Below, piece after piece: positions 35,201 to 42,056 of a DNA stretch of 64,000 bases. The translations under genes were made by a program, and so were the position numbers. The stretch lies in the NCBI GenBank assembly GCA_018110905.1, contig JAGBAZ010000019.1, positions 1-64,000 on the forward strand, in the 5' to 3' direction. The notes below the pieces were generated by a model. That model saw only the letters and a list, made by a program, of their open reading frames with translations. It was not told the DNA's origin and did no database searches. Source of the stretch: Oscillospiraceae bacterium. Its GTDB lineage: Bacteria; Bacillota; Clostridia; Oscillospirales; Ruminococcaceae. Within the stretch, counting starts at the first letter, position 1. Each line of letters begins with the position of its first letter.

Positions 35201-36140
35201 TGGCAATTCCGATATTGGAACCGTAGGTTTTGCAAACTTCACCCGCAAGAACAGCCGCGGTCCAGGTGCTGTTTGCACCGTGACGTTTAAGAAGTTTTTC
35301 CGGAATATCATATTTGGAAACTCCCTGGGAAGTTCCGGCATAGTTTCCGACATATTCTTCAGCAAAAATCGCTCCGGTTATTTCGTTGCGCTGAATGCCT
35401 TCCGCGGCAACTGCAACGTTAAGATCTTTTTTGGAAAGTTCCTGGGCAAAAGCCTGGCCGACATTTTCTGCGCCAACGGCGTAAACCGAAGAACCCATTG
35501 CGGAAATCACGTTTTTAAGAGCGGAATTGACCTTTGCGGAAGCTTCTTTCCTGTCGGTTCCTTTTGCGTAAAACTGAACAACAATTTCTTTTCCGTCTTC
35601 AAAAACCCTTACCGAAGTATCGGAAGTTTCTGCGGAAGAAACCGCATCCTCCGCTTCCGCCTTTGAAATTCCGTCGGCACGCAAAGTTTTGATGGAATAA
35701 TTTCCGCCGACAAAATTCGCAAGATATTTTGAAACACGGTAGCAAAGCATGAACTGAAGTGTTTCCTTATCTCCGGGAAGCATGATTATGCACTGGTTGC
35801 CCTGAGAAATTGCGCAGCCGCTGGGTTTTCCCGCTTTGTTGCTGAAAATTTCAGCACCTTCCGGAAAAACTTCCTCATCTTTAAGAACTGTCGGGAATCC
35901 GACAGCGGAAGCAACCGCGGAAACAGTCATGTTTCCGTTTTCTTCACCGATTCCTCCGATTACCATAATGATGTTAAAATCGGCAAGAGATTCCGCAACG
36001 GTTTTATGAATTGCGGCGCGTTCTGCGTCAATTCGTTTTCCTTTTATGCCAGTGATCCCGAGCATCTCGAATTCTTTCTGAACAAGCTGCGCAACATTAT
36101 CCTGTTTTACATTACTTAAAAGAATTACCTGTGACTGCAA
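32286..36140 (-). CDS. Giant fusion: CinA-like / TM / class B-like sortase / Ig-like repeats / SpoIID domain
   Basis: 1284 residues in one uninterrupted frame from a TTG behind GAAAGGAG. Residues 1-150 resemble the CinA MoCF domain (MVIGGIGEENGNMT, IIMLPGDKETLQFML). About 175-225 match the CinA middle domain and 226-390 the CinA C-terminal amidase domain, but the usual AESCTGG and GIAGP motifs read AAEGIQRN and TTDPLK. A membrane segment lies at about 416-433. Residues 470-670 are a class B-like sortase with H551 (VYGHNVY), C651 (LSTCSYD) and R659. Three Ig-like repeats at about 723-797, 804-875 and 882-955 share VGET and DDSTE-ITSGFT motifs. A Ser/Glu/Pro linker follows (956-1018), then a SpoIID domain (1041-1284; E1055, RGYGHGVG). 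Topology: CinA inside, the rest outside. Each assignment is by motif; the combination is new to me. Confidence 0.85.
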   Translation of the reverse strand: MQSQVILLSNVKQDNVAQLVQKEFEMLGITGIKGKRIDAERAAIHKTVAESLADFNIIMVIGGIGEENGNMTVSAVASAVGFPTVLKDEEVFPEGAEIFSNKAGKPSGCAISQGNQCIIMLPGDKETLQFMLCYRVSKYLANFVGGNYSIKTLRADGISKAEAEDAVSSAETSDTSVRVFEDGKEIVVQFYAKGTDRKEASAKVNSALKNVISAMGSSVYAVGAENVGQAFAQELSKKDLNVAVAAEGIQRNEITGAIFAEEYVGNYAGTSQGVSKYDIPEKLLKRHGANSTWTAAVLAGEVCKTYGSNIGIAITTDPLKNNDGANIAVCMGDNVWTEHVTAENREDLIAAAGSRAVHLARNVVSAYPKLYENSVSLINAVSGKSKFKTSETKGEQKWYARFVPLKGDSKTELIRKSIFIICVLVFLGSMGYLSTKLFDSVKHRDLAANLQNLVQNQEYDEEEVREWGYNSKLYGLFKENSDTAGYIKLDDTNVDFPVVQTPVANEKGQRGQYYLRKDFYGNYSMYGTPFIDYRCETKPEEQSTNIIVYGHNVYNDGQMFSDLLKYRKLSFYKEHPVIHFDTLYGDFDWLVVGVILTNAYEKDGPVWDYNNFINGDEAETKEFLNQVAKRTMIVTGVEYNTSDHFLTLSTCSYDFTDARVVIIARQVREGEDISTIDTSKAYYNSNPLMPDKWYQAISEAQQSESDASFGDAEEIGGIEGVEEVEMISYPEKRLYKVGETIDTTGALLAVYKTEGEYEEISEGFTVYPAGPFEEAGEYEIVIEYAGFSFAYIVVVEGDNSDVVAKEIEIIGAPDFYYIGDVPKASDFVVRVYKSDDSTEDITSGFTVSGDTSKARNATFTVTYNDLTTKTIVEVKKKDATVTGIEIVSLPNKTVYTVGETLDTTGLVVRVKKSDDSTENITSGFTTNITVLSTAGTQNVKVSYEDFFAVFKVTVNPAETSSESESSLPSESETSSSTPESVPPSSAPESSLPSESESTETSSEDSQSGTASTVENLSSAKGKKSKYYEQSLKDKVKINGSSMSVYDAVCQIVAYEAGQGQPDEHVKAQAVASYTYLMNNGGKISAGTSTKKLDSQIEKCVAEVIGYAVLDDRSDDFILATYFSESCGETADAEWVWGYPNRNLLSVSSSVDGKTSKTYKISSSSFKDKVESKTNITISGDPEDWIEIYSYWDDTDYVNQVKICGTKYSARKLRETVLGGSNLRSTAFDVEYDSAKDQFVFTMRGYGHGVGMSAIGSIAYAKKGYEWDEILLKYYSNCYIGYKEP

Positions 36141-36183
36141 GAAACCACTCCTTTCAAAAGTTTTTCGTTAATCATTTCAAATC

Positions 36184-37362
36184 TCATTTCTTTGGAAAAA
36201 GTCTGAGGCGCTGGTGTTTGATTTCGCATCTTTCAACAAGGGCATCGATATCAAGAGCCTTTTCCGCTTCCTCGATCATTTCAAGGGTGGGGCGGGTTTT
36301 CGGATGTTTGGGTGTAAACACGGTGCAGCAATCCTCGTAAGGAAGTATTGAAGTTTCAAAGGTTCCGATCTTTTCGGAAATTTCAACGATCTCCTGTTTA
36401 TCCATACCGATAAGCGGACGGAAAACCGGAAGAGTTGAAACCGCATCGGTGCAGCCGATTGCCGGCATAGTCTGGCTTGCAACCTGTGCAAGGCTTTCGC
36501 CGGTGATAATTGCACCGCATTCTTCCTTTTCCGCAAGGCGAAGTGCAACTCTCATCATAAAACGGCGCATGATAACTGTGAAAAGTTCTTCGGGACATTT
36601 ATTCTTGATCTCTTCCTGGATCTCGGTAAATCCGGCAGAGAAAAGATCGATAACTCCGCAATAGTCACAAAGTTTCTGTGCAAGGGACTGAACTTTGAGC
36701 CATGCTCTTTCGCCGGTATAAGGCGGAGATTGGAAATGGAGAGCGCAGATCTCGACTCCGCGCTTCGCAAGCATATATCCGGCAACGGGGCTGTCGATTC
36801 CGCCGGAGAGAAGGAGAAGTCCTCTTCCGCTGGTTCCGATAGGCATTCCGCCCGCTCCGGGAAGCTGTTTTCCATGGATGTAAGCATATTTTTCACGGAT
36901 CTCGACCATTACGACGATATCCGGGTTATTTACGTTAACGCGAAGATGGTGGAATTTGGAAAGAAGCACCGCGCCCATTTCCCTTGCAATTTCCGGGGAC
37001 TGCATCGGGAAACTTTTGTCGCTACGTTTTGCTTCAACTTTGAATGTTTTAAGATAAGGAAGAGTATCCGCAAGATAGACCTTTGCCTTTTCAACAATGT
37101 CTTCCCAGTTTTTTTCGGCAACGCAGGCTCTTGTGAGTGCAACGATTCCGAAAACTTTCTGAAGTCTTTCAACCGCTTCATCAAGGTCGATATCTTCGTC
37201 CTGGGGTTCGATATAAATTGTGGACTGGGCTTTCCAGCATTTGAATTTTCCAAGGCTTTCAAGACGGCGCTTGCAGTTTTTAACAAGTCTGTCTTCAAAA
37301 GCGGAACGGTTAAGACCCTTAAGGGCAATTTCACCGCATTTTATAAGTATGATTTCTTTCAT
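36184..37362 (-). CDS. thiI: tRNA 4-thiouridine sulfurtransferase ThiI
   Basis: 392 residues: an N-terminal ferredoxin-like and THUMP region, then the PP-loop ATPase domain with LLLLSGGIDSPVAGYML near residue 185. It adenylates U8 of tRNA and inserts sulfur. There is no C-terminal rhodanese domain, so sulfur must come directly from a dedicated cysteine desulfurase. The gene just upstream on the same strand (37375) encodes one, 12 bases away, as in Bacillus nifZ-thiI. Confidence 0.96.
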   Translation of the reverse strand: MKEIILIKCGEIALKGLNRSAFEDRLVKNCKRRLESLGKFKCWKAQSTIYIEPQDEDIDLDEAVERLQKVFGIVALTRACVAEKNWEDIVEKAKVYLADTLPYLKTFKVEAKRSDKSFPMQSPEIAREMGAVLLSKFHHLRVNVNNPDIVVMVEIREKYAYIHGKQLPGAGGMPIGTSGRGLLLLSGGIDSPVAGYMLAKRGVEICALHFQSPPYTGERAWLKVQSLAQKLCDYCGVIDLFSAGFTEIQEEIKNKCPEELFTVIMRRFMMRVALRLAEKEECGAIITGESLAQVASQTMPAIGCTDAVSTLPVFRPLIGMDKQEIVEISEKIGTFETSILPYEDCCTVFTPKHPKTRPTLEMIEEAEKALDIDALVERCEIKHQRLRLFPKK

Positions 37363-37374
37363 TTATGAACCTCT

Positions 37375-38508
37375 TTATCTGCAAAGTGTGCTCATCGCGC
37401 CCTTAAGGGCATCAACAAGTTCATCAATGTCTTCTTTTTCAGTGTCGCGCCCGAAGCTGATCCTTATGGCACTGTCTATCCTTGCGTTATCATAACCCAT
37501 AGCCGCAAGAACGTGGCTTTTTGCGCCAAGGGCGCAGGCAGAACCGCTTGAAACATAAATTCCCCTGTTTTCAAGGAAATGGAGCATGATTTCGCTCCGG
37601 ATGCCCGGAACGGAAATGTTCACGATGTTCGGAATTGCCCCTTCCTTTGAATTAAGGAAGATACCTTCGATTCCGGCAATGGATTCCTTGAAATACTTTT
37701 CAAGTCTTTCCATTCTTTCCTTACGCGGAACAGCGGAAACCGTTTCCATAAAAACTGCTTTTCCGAAAGCAGCAATAAGGGGCATTGCCTGGGTTCCCGG
37801 ACGAAGCTGTTTTTCCTGTTCACCGCCGAAATGCTGGGGCAAAACTCTTGCGCCTTTTTTTATCCAAAGAGCGCCGATTCCTTTCGGGCCGCCGATTTTA
37901 TGGGCGGTCACCGTTACAAGGTCAACGCCGGATTTTTCCGCTTTGAACGGAACCTTGCAAAAGCCCTGTACCGCGTCGGTATGGAAAACAACTTCCGGAT
38001 TTTTTCGTTTTGCCGCGGCGCAGATTTCCTTGATTGGGTTTATGGCGCCGATTTCATTGTTGACGAGCATTACCGAAACAAGAACGGTTTTTTCATCAAC
38101 TGCTTCAAAAACCGAAAGCGGTGTTATTATACCGTTTTCGTCCGGCATAAGCCATGTTACGGAAAAACCCATAGTTTCAAGCTGTTTTGCGCTTTTTATA
38201 ACCGAATCGTGCTCATAGGCGGAAACAACGATTTTGTTGCCCTTTCTTTTCTTTGCAAGGGCGCCGCCGATGACCGCAAGATTGTTTGCTTCGGTTCCGC
38301 CGGAAGTGAAATAAAGTCCTTCCGGATTTGCGCCGAGAGCATCGGCAATATCCCTTCTTGCTTCTTCAAGAACTTTTTCGGCCTCAACGCCTTTCATATG
38401 AAGTGAAGAAGGATTTCCGTAAATTTCCGTCATAACTTTGAAGGCGGCTTCTGCGGCCTGGGGATAAACCCTTGTTGTCGCGCTGTTATCAAGATATATC
38501 TCTTTCAC
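37375..38508 (-). CDS. Cysteine desulfurase (NifS/NifZ-like)
   Basis: 377-residue PLP enzyme: YLDNSATTRVYPQA at the start, GGTEANNLAV near residue 71, YEHDSV with the active His near residue 97, and the PLP lysine in VTAHKIGGPKGIGAL near residue 200. The mobile loop carries SSGSACALGAKSHV with the catalytic Cys near residue 325. The GTG at 38508 is 7 bases after GGAGG. Its position next to thiI suggests it is the ThiI sulfur donor rather than a general ISC enzyme; no IscU or IscR is nearby. Confidence 0.94.
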   Translation of the reverse strand: MKEIYLDNSATTRVYPQAAEAAFKVMTEIYGNPSSLHMKGVEAEKVLEEARRDIADALGANPEGLYFTSGGTEANNLAVIGGALAKKRKGNKIVVSAYEHDSVIKSAKQLETMGFSVTWLMPDENGIITPLSVFEAVDEKTVLVSVMLVNNEIGAINPIKEICAAAKRKNPEVVFHTDAVQGFCKVPFKAEKSGVDLVTVTAHKIGGPKGIGALWIKKGARVLPQHFGGEQEKQLRPGTQAMPLIAAFGKAVFMETVSAVPRKERMERLEKYFKESIAGIEGIFLNSKEGAIPNIVNISVPGIRSEIMLHFLENRGIYVSSGSACALGAKSHVLAAMGYDNARIDSAIRISFGRDTEKEDIDELVDALKGAMSTLCR

Positions 38509-38658
38509 AAATCCGCCTCCGATGAACATAATTCTCCATTATTCAGAGTTATTATACACAAAAATATATTAATTTTCAATATTTATCTTATATATTTAAT
38601 ATTTTATTTATATTTAAATAGTGACTATTTTTTGATTTTTTATTGCATAAAACAAAAA

Positions 38659-38682
38659 TTGGCAGGAATTTCTTCCTGCCAA
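38659..38682 (-). terminator. Terminator of the YczE-like gene
   Basis: TTGGCAGGAA..TTCCTGCCAA hairpin followed on the minus strand by TTTTTG. Confidence 0.8.
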
Positions 38683-38686
38683 CCGT

Positions 38687-39373
38687 TTATTCTTCGTTTT
38701 TAAGGATAACTTTTGCCGTAGTGAGAATATCCTCGTGTTTAACATTTCTGGGCTCGAATTTACAGAACTTAAAAGTCCAATCCATCACCATTCCAAGTCC
38801 GAAAACGGAAAGCACCGTTCCGATTCCGATGGTTGCACCCATTGCCCAGGAAATCGCAAGAACGACCGCGCTTATGATATTGTTGACCGTTCCTATGGAA
38901 ATTTTCTTGCAGCGTTTTCCGACAGCTACCGTAAAAGCGTCGCGCGGTCCGCAGCTGAGCCCGGTTATCATATACATATACTGTCCGTAGCTGAGGATAA
39001 AAAGACTTATGATGAAAACAATAATCTTCACAAAAAGCGATTCCATTTCCGGAACCGGATCAAGCCAGCTGAAAAAATCGCAGCCAAGACCGACGCAGAC
39101 CGCATCGATAAGGGTTCCCATTCCGATAGGTTCCTTTAAAAGAAGATCGATAACAACAATCGAAAGCCCGATGGTTATGCTTGCGGTTCCGTAAGTTATG
39201 GGGAAAACTATTGAAAAACCCTGATTAAGGGCATTCCAGGAAGGAAAACCGATATCCGCTTCAATCTGAAGATATATTCCGAACCCGATAAAAAACATTG
39301 TAAAAGCCGACCAGACCATTTTTACAAGGCGGTTATATCTCGGCGGAAGATTTACCCAAAGTTTTTCGAACAC
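38687..39373 (-). CDS. YczE/YitT-like integral membrane protein
   Basis: 228 residues with five to six hydrophobic segments. FFIGFGIYLQIEADIGFPSWNALNQGFS near the start, MGTLIDAVCVGLGCDFF and GLSCGPRDAFTVAVG match YczE-type membrane proteins. Function is unknown; Bacillus YczE affects antibiotic synthesis. The start is taken as the GTG 8 bases after AAGAGGT. A longer in-frame start at 39400 has no ribosome site. Confidence 0.75.
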   Translation of the reverse strand: MFEKLWVNLPPRYNRLVKMVWSAFTMFFIGFGIYLQIEADIGFPSWNALNQGFSIVFPITYGTASITIGLSIVVIDLLLKEPIGMGTLIDAVCVGLGCDFFSWLDPVPEMESLFVKIIVFIISLFILSYGQYMYMITGLSCGPRDAFTVAVGKRCKKISIGTVNNIISAVVLAISWAMGATIGIGTVLSVFGLGMVMDWTFKFCKFEPRNVKHEDILTTAKVILKNEE

Positions 39374-39478
39374 TTTTATTACCTCTTTTTTAAAAAACAA
39401 TAGAAAAATAATACCACTTTTGCCCCACTATGTAAAGTTTTTTATTATTTCAATCTTCGCAACGCAAAGTTGCGCTTC

Positions 39479-39505
39479 GGTTGCGCGATAATTGATAGCG
39501 CAACC
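39479..39505. promoter_or_regulatory. GTTGCGC inverted repeats upstream of the anchored XRE gene
   Basis: GGTTGCGC (39479-39486) and GCGCAACC (39498-39505) form a perfect 8-bp inverted repeat. It lies just upstream of TATAAT at 39519-39524. A smaller GCAAC..GTTGC palindrome precedes it at about 39459-39473. It is a candidate operator. Confidence 0.5.
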
Positions 39506-39548
39506 GCACAAAAAATGATATAATGTCCGCATGAAAGGAGAGATTATT

Positions 39549-39923
39549 ATGAGCGTTATCAGTTCAAGATTATTCATTTTCTTCGGCCTTGGGCTTTTGC
39601 TTTCCCTTGCCGTCGTCGCTGTTATTATAATTATTGTTGTTTATTACGCAAACAAAAGAAAACCTTTGAAACAGGGTTATGTTCCGCAGGAACCCGTTTC
39701 TCCCCGGCAGGAGGAAATCCGCAAGACCCTTGGCGAAACTTTAAAGGAACTCCGTACCGAAAGAAACATGACCCAGGAATTTGTTGCGGAAAGCCTTGGG
39801 ATTTCGCGCCAGGCGGTTTCAAAATGGGAAAACGGAACTTCCGAACCAAGCACAACAAACCTTATCGCCATCGGAAAGCTTTATGAAATTCCTCCGGAAG
39901 AACTTCTTAAAAAACTTGTTTAA
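39549..39923 (+). CDS. N-terminally membrane-anchored XRE-family HTH protein
   Basis: 124 residues. A membrane segment at residues 8-33 (LFIFFGLGLLLSLAVVAVIIIIVVYY) is followed by a short linker and a C-terminal XRE domain: TLKELRTERNMTQEFVAESLGISRQAVSKWENGTSEPSTTNLIAIGKLY holds both helices. The usual order (HTH first, membrane part last) is reversed. The ATG at 39549 is 7 bases after AAAGGAGA. Inverted repeats upstream could be its target. Confidence 0.75.
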   Translation: MSVISSRLFIFFGLGLLLSLAVVAVIIIIVVYYANKRKPLKQGYVPQEPVSPRQEEIRKTLGETLKELRTERNMTQEFVAESLGISRQAVSKWENGTSEPSTTNLIAIGKLYEIPPEELLKKLV

Positions 39924-39924
39924 A

Positions 39925-39955
39925 AAAAGCGGAACGTTCTGTTCCGCTTTTTTGT
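39925..39955 (+). terminator. Terminator of the anchored XRE gene
   Basis: AAAAAGCGGAAC..GTTCCGCTTTTTTG hairpin. Confidence 0.85.
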
Positions 39956-40032
39956 AATATAAATACAAAAAATAAGGCGATAAAAAAACAAAAATTTTAT
40001 AAAACTCCGCGCCTAAAATTATAAAAAACATC

Positions 40033-40061
40033 TTGCGGAAAAGAATATAATTATGTATAAT
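40033..40061 (+). promoter_or_regulatory. Promoter of the F420 ligase homologue
   Basis: TTGCGG, 17 bp, TATAAT, about 105 bases before the gene. Confidence 0.65.
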
Positions 40062-40108
40062 ATTCTGTTGTAGATATTGCTTTTTCGCCTTATAAAAGGA
40101 CGGAAAAG

Positions 40109-40147
40109 GGACTTTTTTTACAATAGTTAATTAAAAAAGTCTTTTTA
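40109..40147 (+). terminator. Terminator-like hairpin in the 5' leader (possible attenuator)
   Basis: GACTTTTTTTA (40110-40120) pairs with TTAAAAAAGTC (40131-40141), then TTTTTA. It sits between the promoter at 40033 and the start at 40168. The stem is A/T-rich and its strength is doubtful. Confidence 0.4.
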
Positions 40148-40167
40148 TAGAAAGGATCTGTAATCTT

Positions 40168-41361
40168 ATGGCAAACACCAGAAAAGTTGGTACCGTATCC
40201 CGCGGCATTCGCTGCCCCATTTTCAGACAGGGAGATAACCTTGGCGAAATGGTAACCGCAAGCGTACTCGAAGCAGCTGAATCCGAAGGTTTTGAAATCC
40301 GTGACCGCGATGTTATCGCAATCACCGAATCCGTTGTTGCAAGAGCCCAGGGCAACTATGCAACCGTTGATGACATTGCTGCCGATGTTAAAGCAAAATT
40401 CGGCGGAGAAACCGTTGGCGTAATCTTCCCGATCCTTTCCAGAAACCGCTTTGCAATCTGCCTTCGCGGAATTGCAAGAGGCTGCAAAAAGGTTGTTCTT
40501 ATGCTTTCCTATCCTTCCGACGAAGTCGGCAACGAACTTGTAAGCCTTGATAAACTCGACGACGCAGGCGTTGACCCTTATACCGACGTTCTTACTCTTG
40601 AAAAATACCGCCAACTTTTCGGCGAAAACAAACACCCCTTCACCGGAGTTGACTACGTTGATTATTACTGCGGCCTTGTAAAAGAAGAAGGCGCAGATGT
40701 TGAAATTATCTTTGCAAACCAGCCCAAAGCAATCCTTGATTACACCGACTGCGTTCTCAACTGCGATATCCACACCCGCGCAAGAACCAACCGCCTTCTC
40801 AAAAAAGCAGGCGCAAAAATCGTTCTCGGCCTTGACGATATCCTCACTGCTCCCATCAGCGGCGGTTACAACGAAAAATACGGCCTTCTCGGTTCCAACA
40901 AAGCAACCGAAAGCACCGTAAAACTCTTCCCCCGTGACAGCCAGTATCTTGTCCTTGATATCCAGAAACGTGTTCTTGAAGCCACCGGCAAACACGTTGA
41001 AGTTATGGTATACGGCGACGGCGCCTTCAAAGATCCTCAGGGCAAAATCTGGGAACTTGCAGACCCGGTTGTTTCTCCTTTCTATACCGACGGTCTTATC
41101 GGAACCCCCAACGAACTCAAACTCAAATATCTTGCCGATAACGATTTCAGCGACCTTTCCGGCGAAGAACTTAAAAACGCAATTTCCGAAAGCATCAAAG
41201 CAAAAGACGCAAACCTTGTCGGCAACATGGCTTCCGAAGGAACCACTCCCCGCCAGCTTACCGACCTTATCGGTTCCCTTTGCGACCTCACTTCCGGTTC
41301 CGGCGACAAAGGTACTCCGGTTATCCTTGTTCAGGGTTATTTCGATAACTACACCATGTAA
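40168..41361 (+). CDS. Coenzyme F420-0:L-glutamate ligase-like protein
   Basis: 397 residues of the CofE/FbiB-type fold. RDRDVIAITESVVARAQGNY near residue 47 is the family nucleotide/metal loop, LSRNRFAICLRGIARG follows near residue 94, and GTPNELKLKYLADND is near residue 310. True CofE adds glutamate to F420-0. No other F420 gene is in the window, and Clostridia generally lack F420, so a different gamma-glutamyl ligase activity is plausible. Codon bias toward C-ending codons and strong signals suggest high expression. Confidence 0.8.
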   Translation: MANTRKVGTVSRGIRCPIFRQGDNLGEMVTASVLEAAESEGFEIRDRDVIAITESVVARAQGNYATVDDIAADVKAKFGGETVGVIFPILSRNRFAICLRGIARGCKKVVLMLSYPSDEVGNELVSLDKLDDAGVDPYTDVLTLEKYRQLFGENKHPFTGVDYVDYYCGLVKEEGADVEIIFANQPKAILDYTDCVLNCDIHTRARTNRLLKKAGAKIVLGLDDILTAPISGGYNEKYGLLGSNKATESTVKLFPRDSQYLVLDIQKRVLEATGKHVEVMVYGDGAFKDPQGKIWELADPVVSPFYTDGLIGTPNELKLKYLADNDFSDLSGEELKNAISESIKAKDANLVGNMASEGTTPRQLTDLIGSLCDLTSGSGDKGTPVILVQGYFDNYTM

Positions 41362-41383
41362 TTTAAAAAGCTTCTTAGTAAAA

Positions 41384-41415
41384 AAAGGCGCTTCCGCAGG
41401 AAGCGCCTTTTTTAT
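41384..41415. terminator. Terminator between F420 ligase homologue and NUDIX gene
   Basis: AAAGGCGCTTCC..GGAAGCGCCTTT hairpin with A- and T-runs, between convergent genes. Confidence 0.85.
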
Positions 41416-41443
41416 TATAATAATCAATCCAAAAACTTCGTTT

Positions 41444-42004
41444 TCAGCGGAGTTTTTTTGTTTTTTCAATAAGTTTTGGGTAGATTCTTTCAACAAACCA
41501 TTTTTCGCTGCTTTTGTTTTTGATATCATCCATATCTATCCACATAACTCCACTGTTTTCATCCGGTTTTACGGAAAGTTCCTGTTCTTCCGGCGCTTCA
41601 AAAAAATACGTTGCATTCAGATGCAAATGGGAAGGAACATATTTACCGCGTTTTTCGTGTCCGTTTACCGTAAGAATTTCAACGGAAGCGATTTCTTCCG
41701 AAATTGCTTTGATATCGGTTATTCCGCTTTCCTCCTTTGCTTCCCTTTCCGCAACCGCAAAAAGGTTTTCTTCGCCGTCAGTATGACCGCCCATCCATGC
41801 CCAGGAATCATAGATGTTATGATAAATCATCAGCACCTTCGTTCTTTCCGGATTAACAACCCAGGCGGAAGCGGTGAAATGTGCCCTCTCGTTTTTTCTT
41901 TCAAAAACGTCCGGTTCGGAAAGCCATTCCAAAAGCAGTTTTTTATCTCTTTCTTCCTGTTCATTAAAGGGAATGTAATTCAAAATCTGTTCTTTAATAT
42001 CCAT
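41444..42004 (-). CDS. NUDIX hydrolase
   Basis: 186 residues. The Nudix box GGHTDGEENLFAVAEREAKEESG near residues 90-112 fits the GX5EX7REUXEEXGU pattern. The domain hydrolyses nucleoside diphosphate-linked compounds, and the substrate here is unknown. WAWMGGH upstream of the box and a leader of about 70 residues with LLEWLSEPDVFERK resemble IPP-isomerase/ADP-ribose-like subfamilies only loosely. The ATG follows GGAG by 6 bases. Confidence 0.88.
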   Translation of the reverse strand: MDIKEQILNYIPFNEQEERDKKLLLEWLSEPDVFERKNERAHFTASAWVVNPERTKVLMIYHNIYDSWAWMGGHTDGEENLFAVAEREAKEESGITDIKAISEEIASVEILTVNGHEKRGKYVPSHLHLNATYFFEAPEEQELSVKPDENSGVMWIDMDDIKNKSSEKWFVERIYPKLIEKTKKLR

Positions 42005-42020
42005 TGTGTGCTCCTAAAAA

Positions 42021-42056
42021 TCAAGGCGGAAGAAAACTTCCGCCTTTTTGTTTTTA
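42021..42056 (-). terminator. Terminator after the DHHW lipoprotein gene
   Basis: AAGGCGGAAG..CTTCCGCCTT hairpin, one base from the lipoprotein stop, followed on the minus strand by GATTTTTA. Confidence 0.65.

Noticed and set aside
32286..36140. Possibility that the giant protein is an assembly chimera
   Set aside because: The frame is uninterrupted for 3.9 kb, linkers between domains are typical, codon use is uniform and the termini make a sensible one-TM topology. Only reads could finally settle it.
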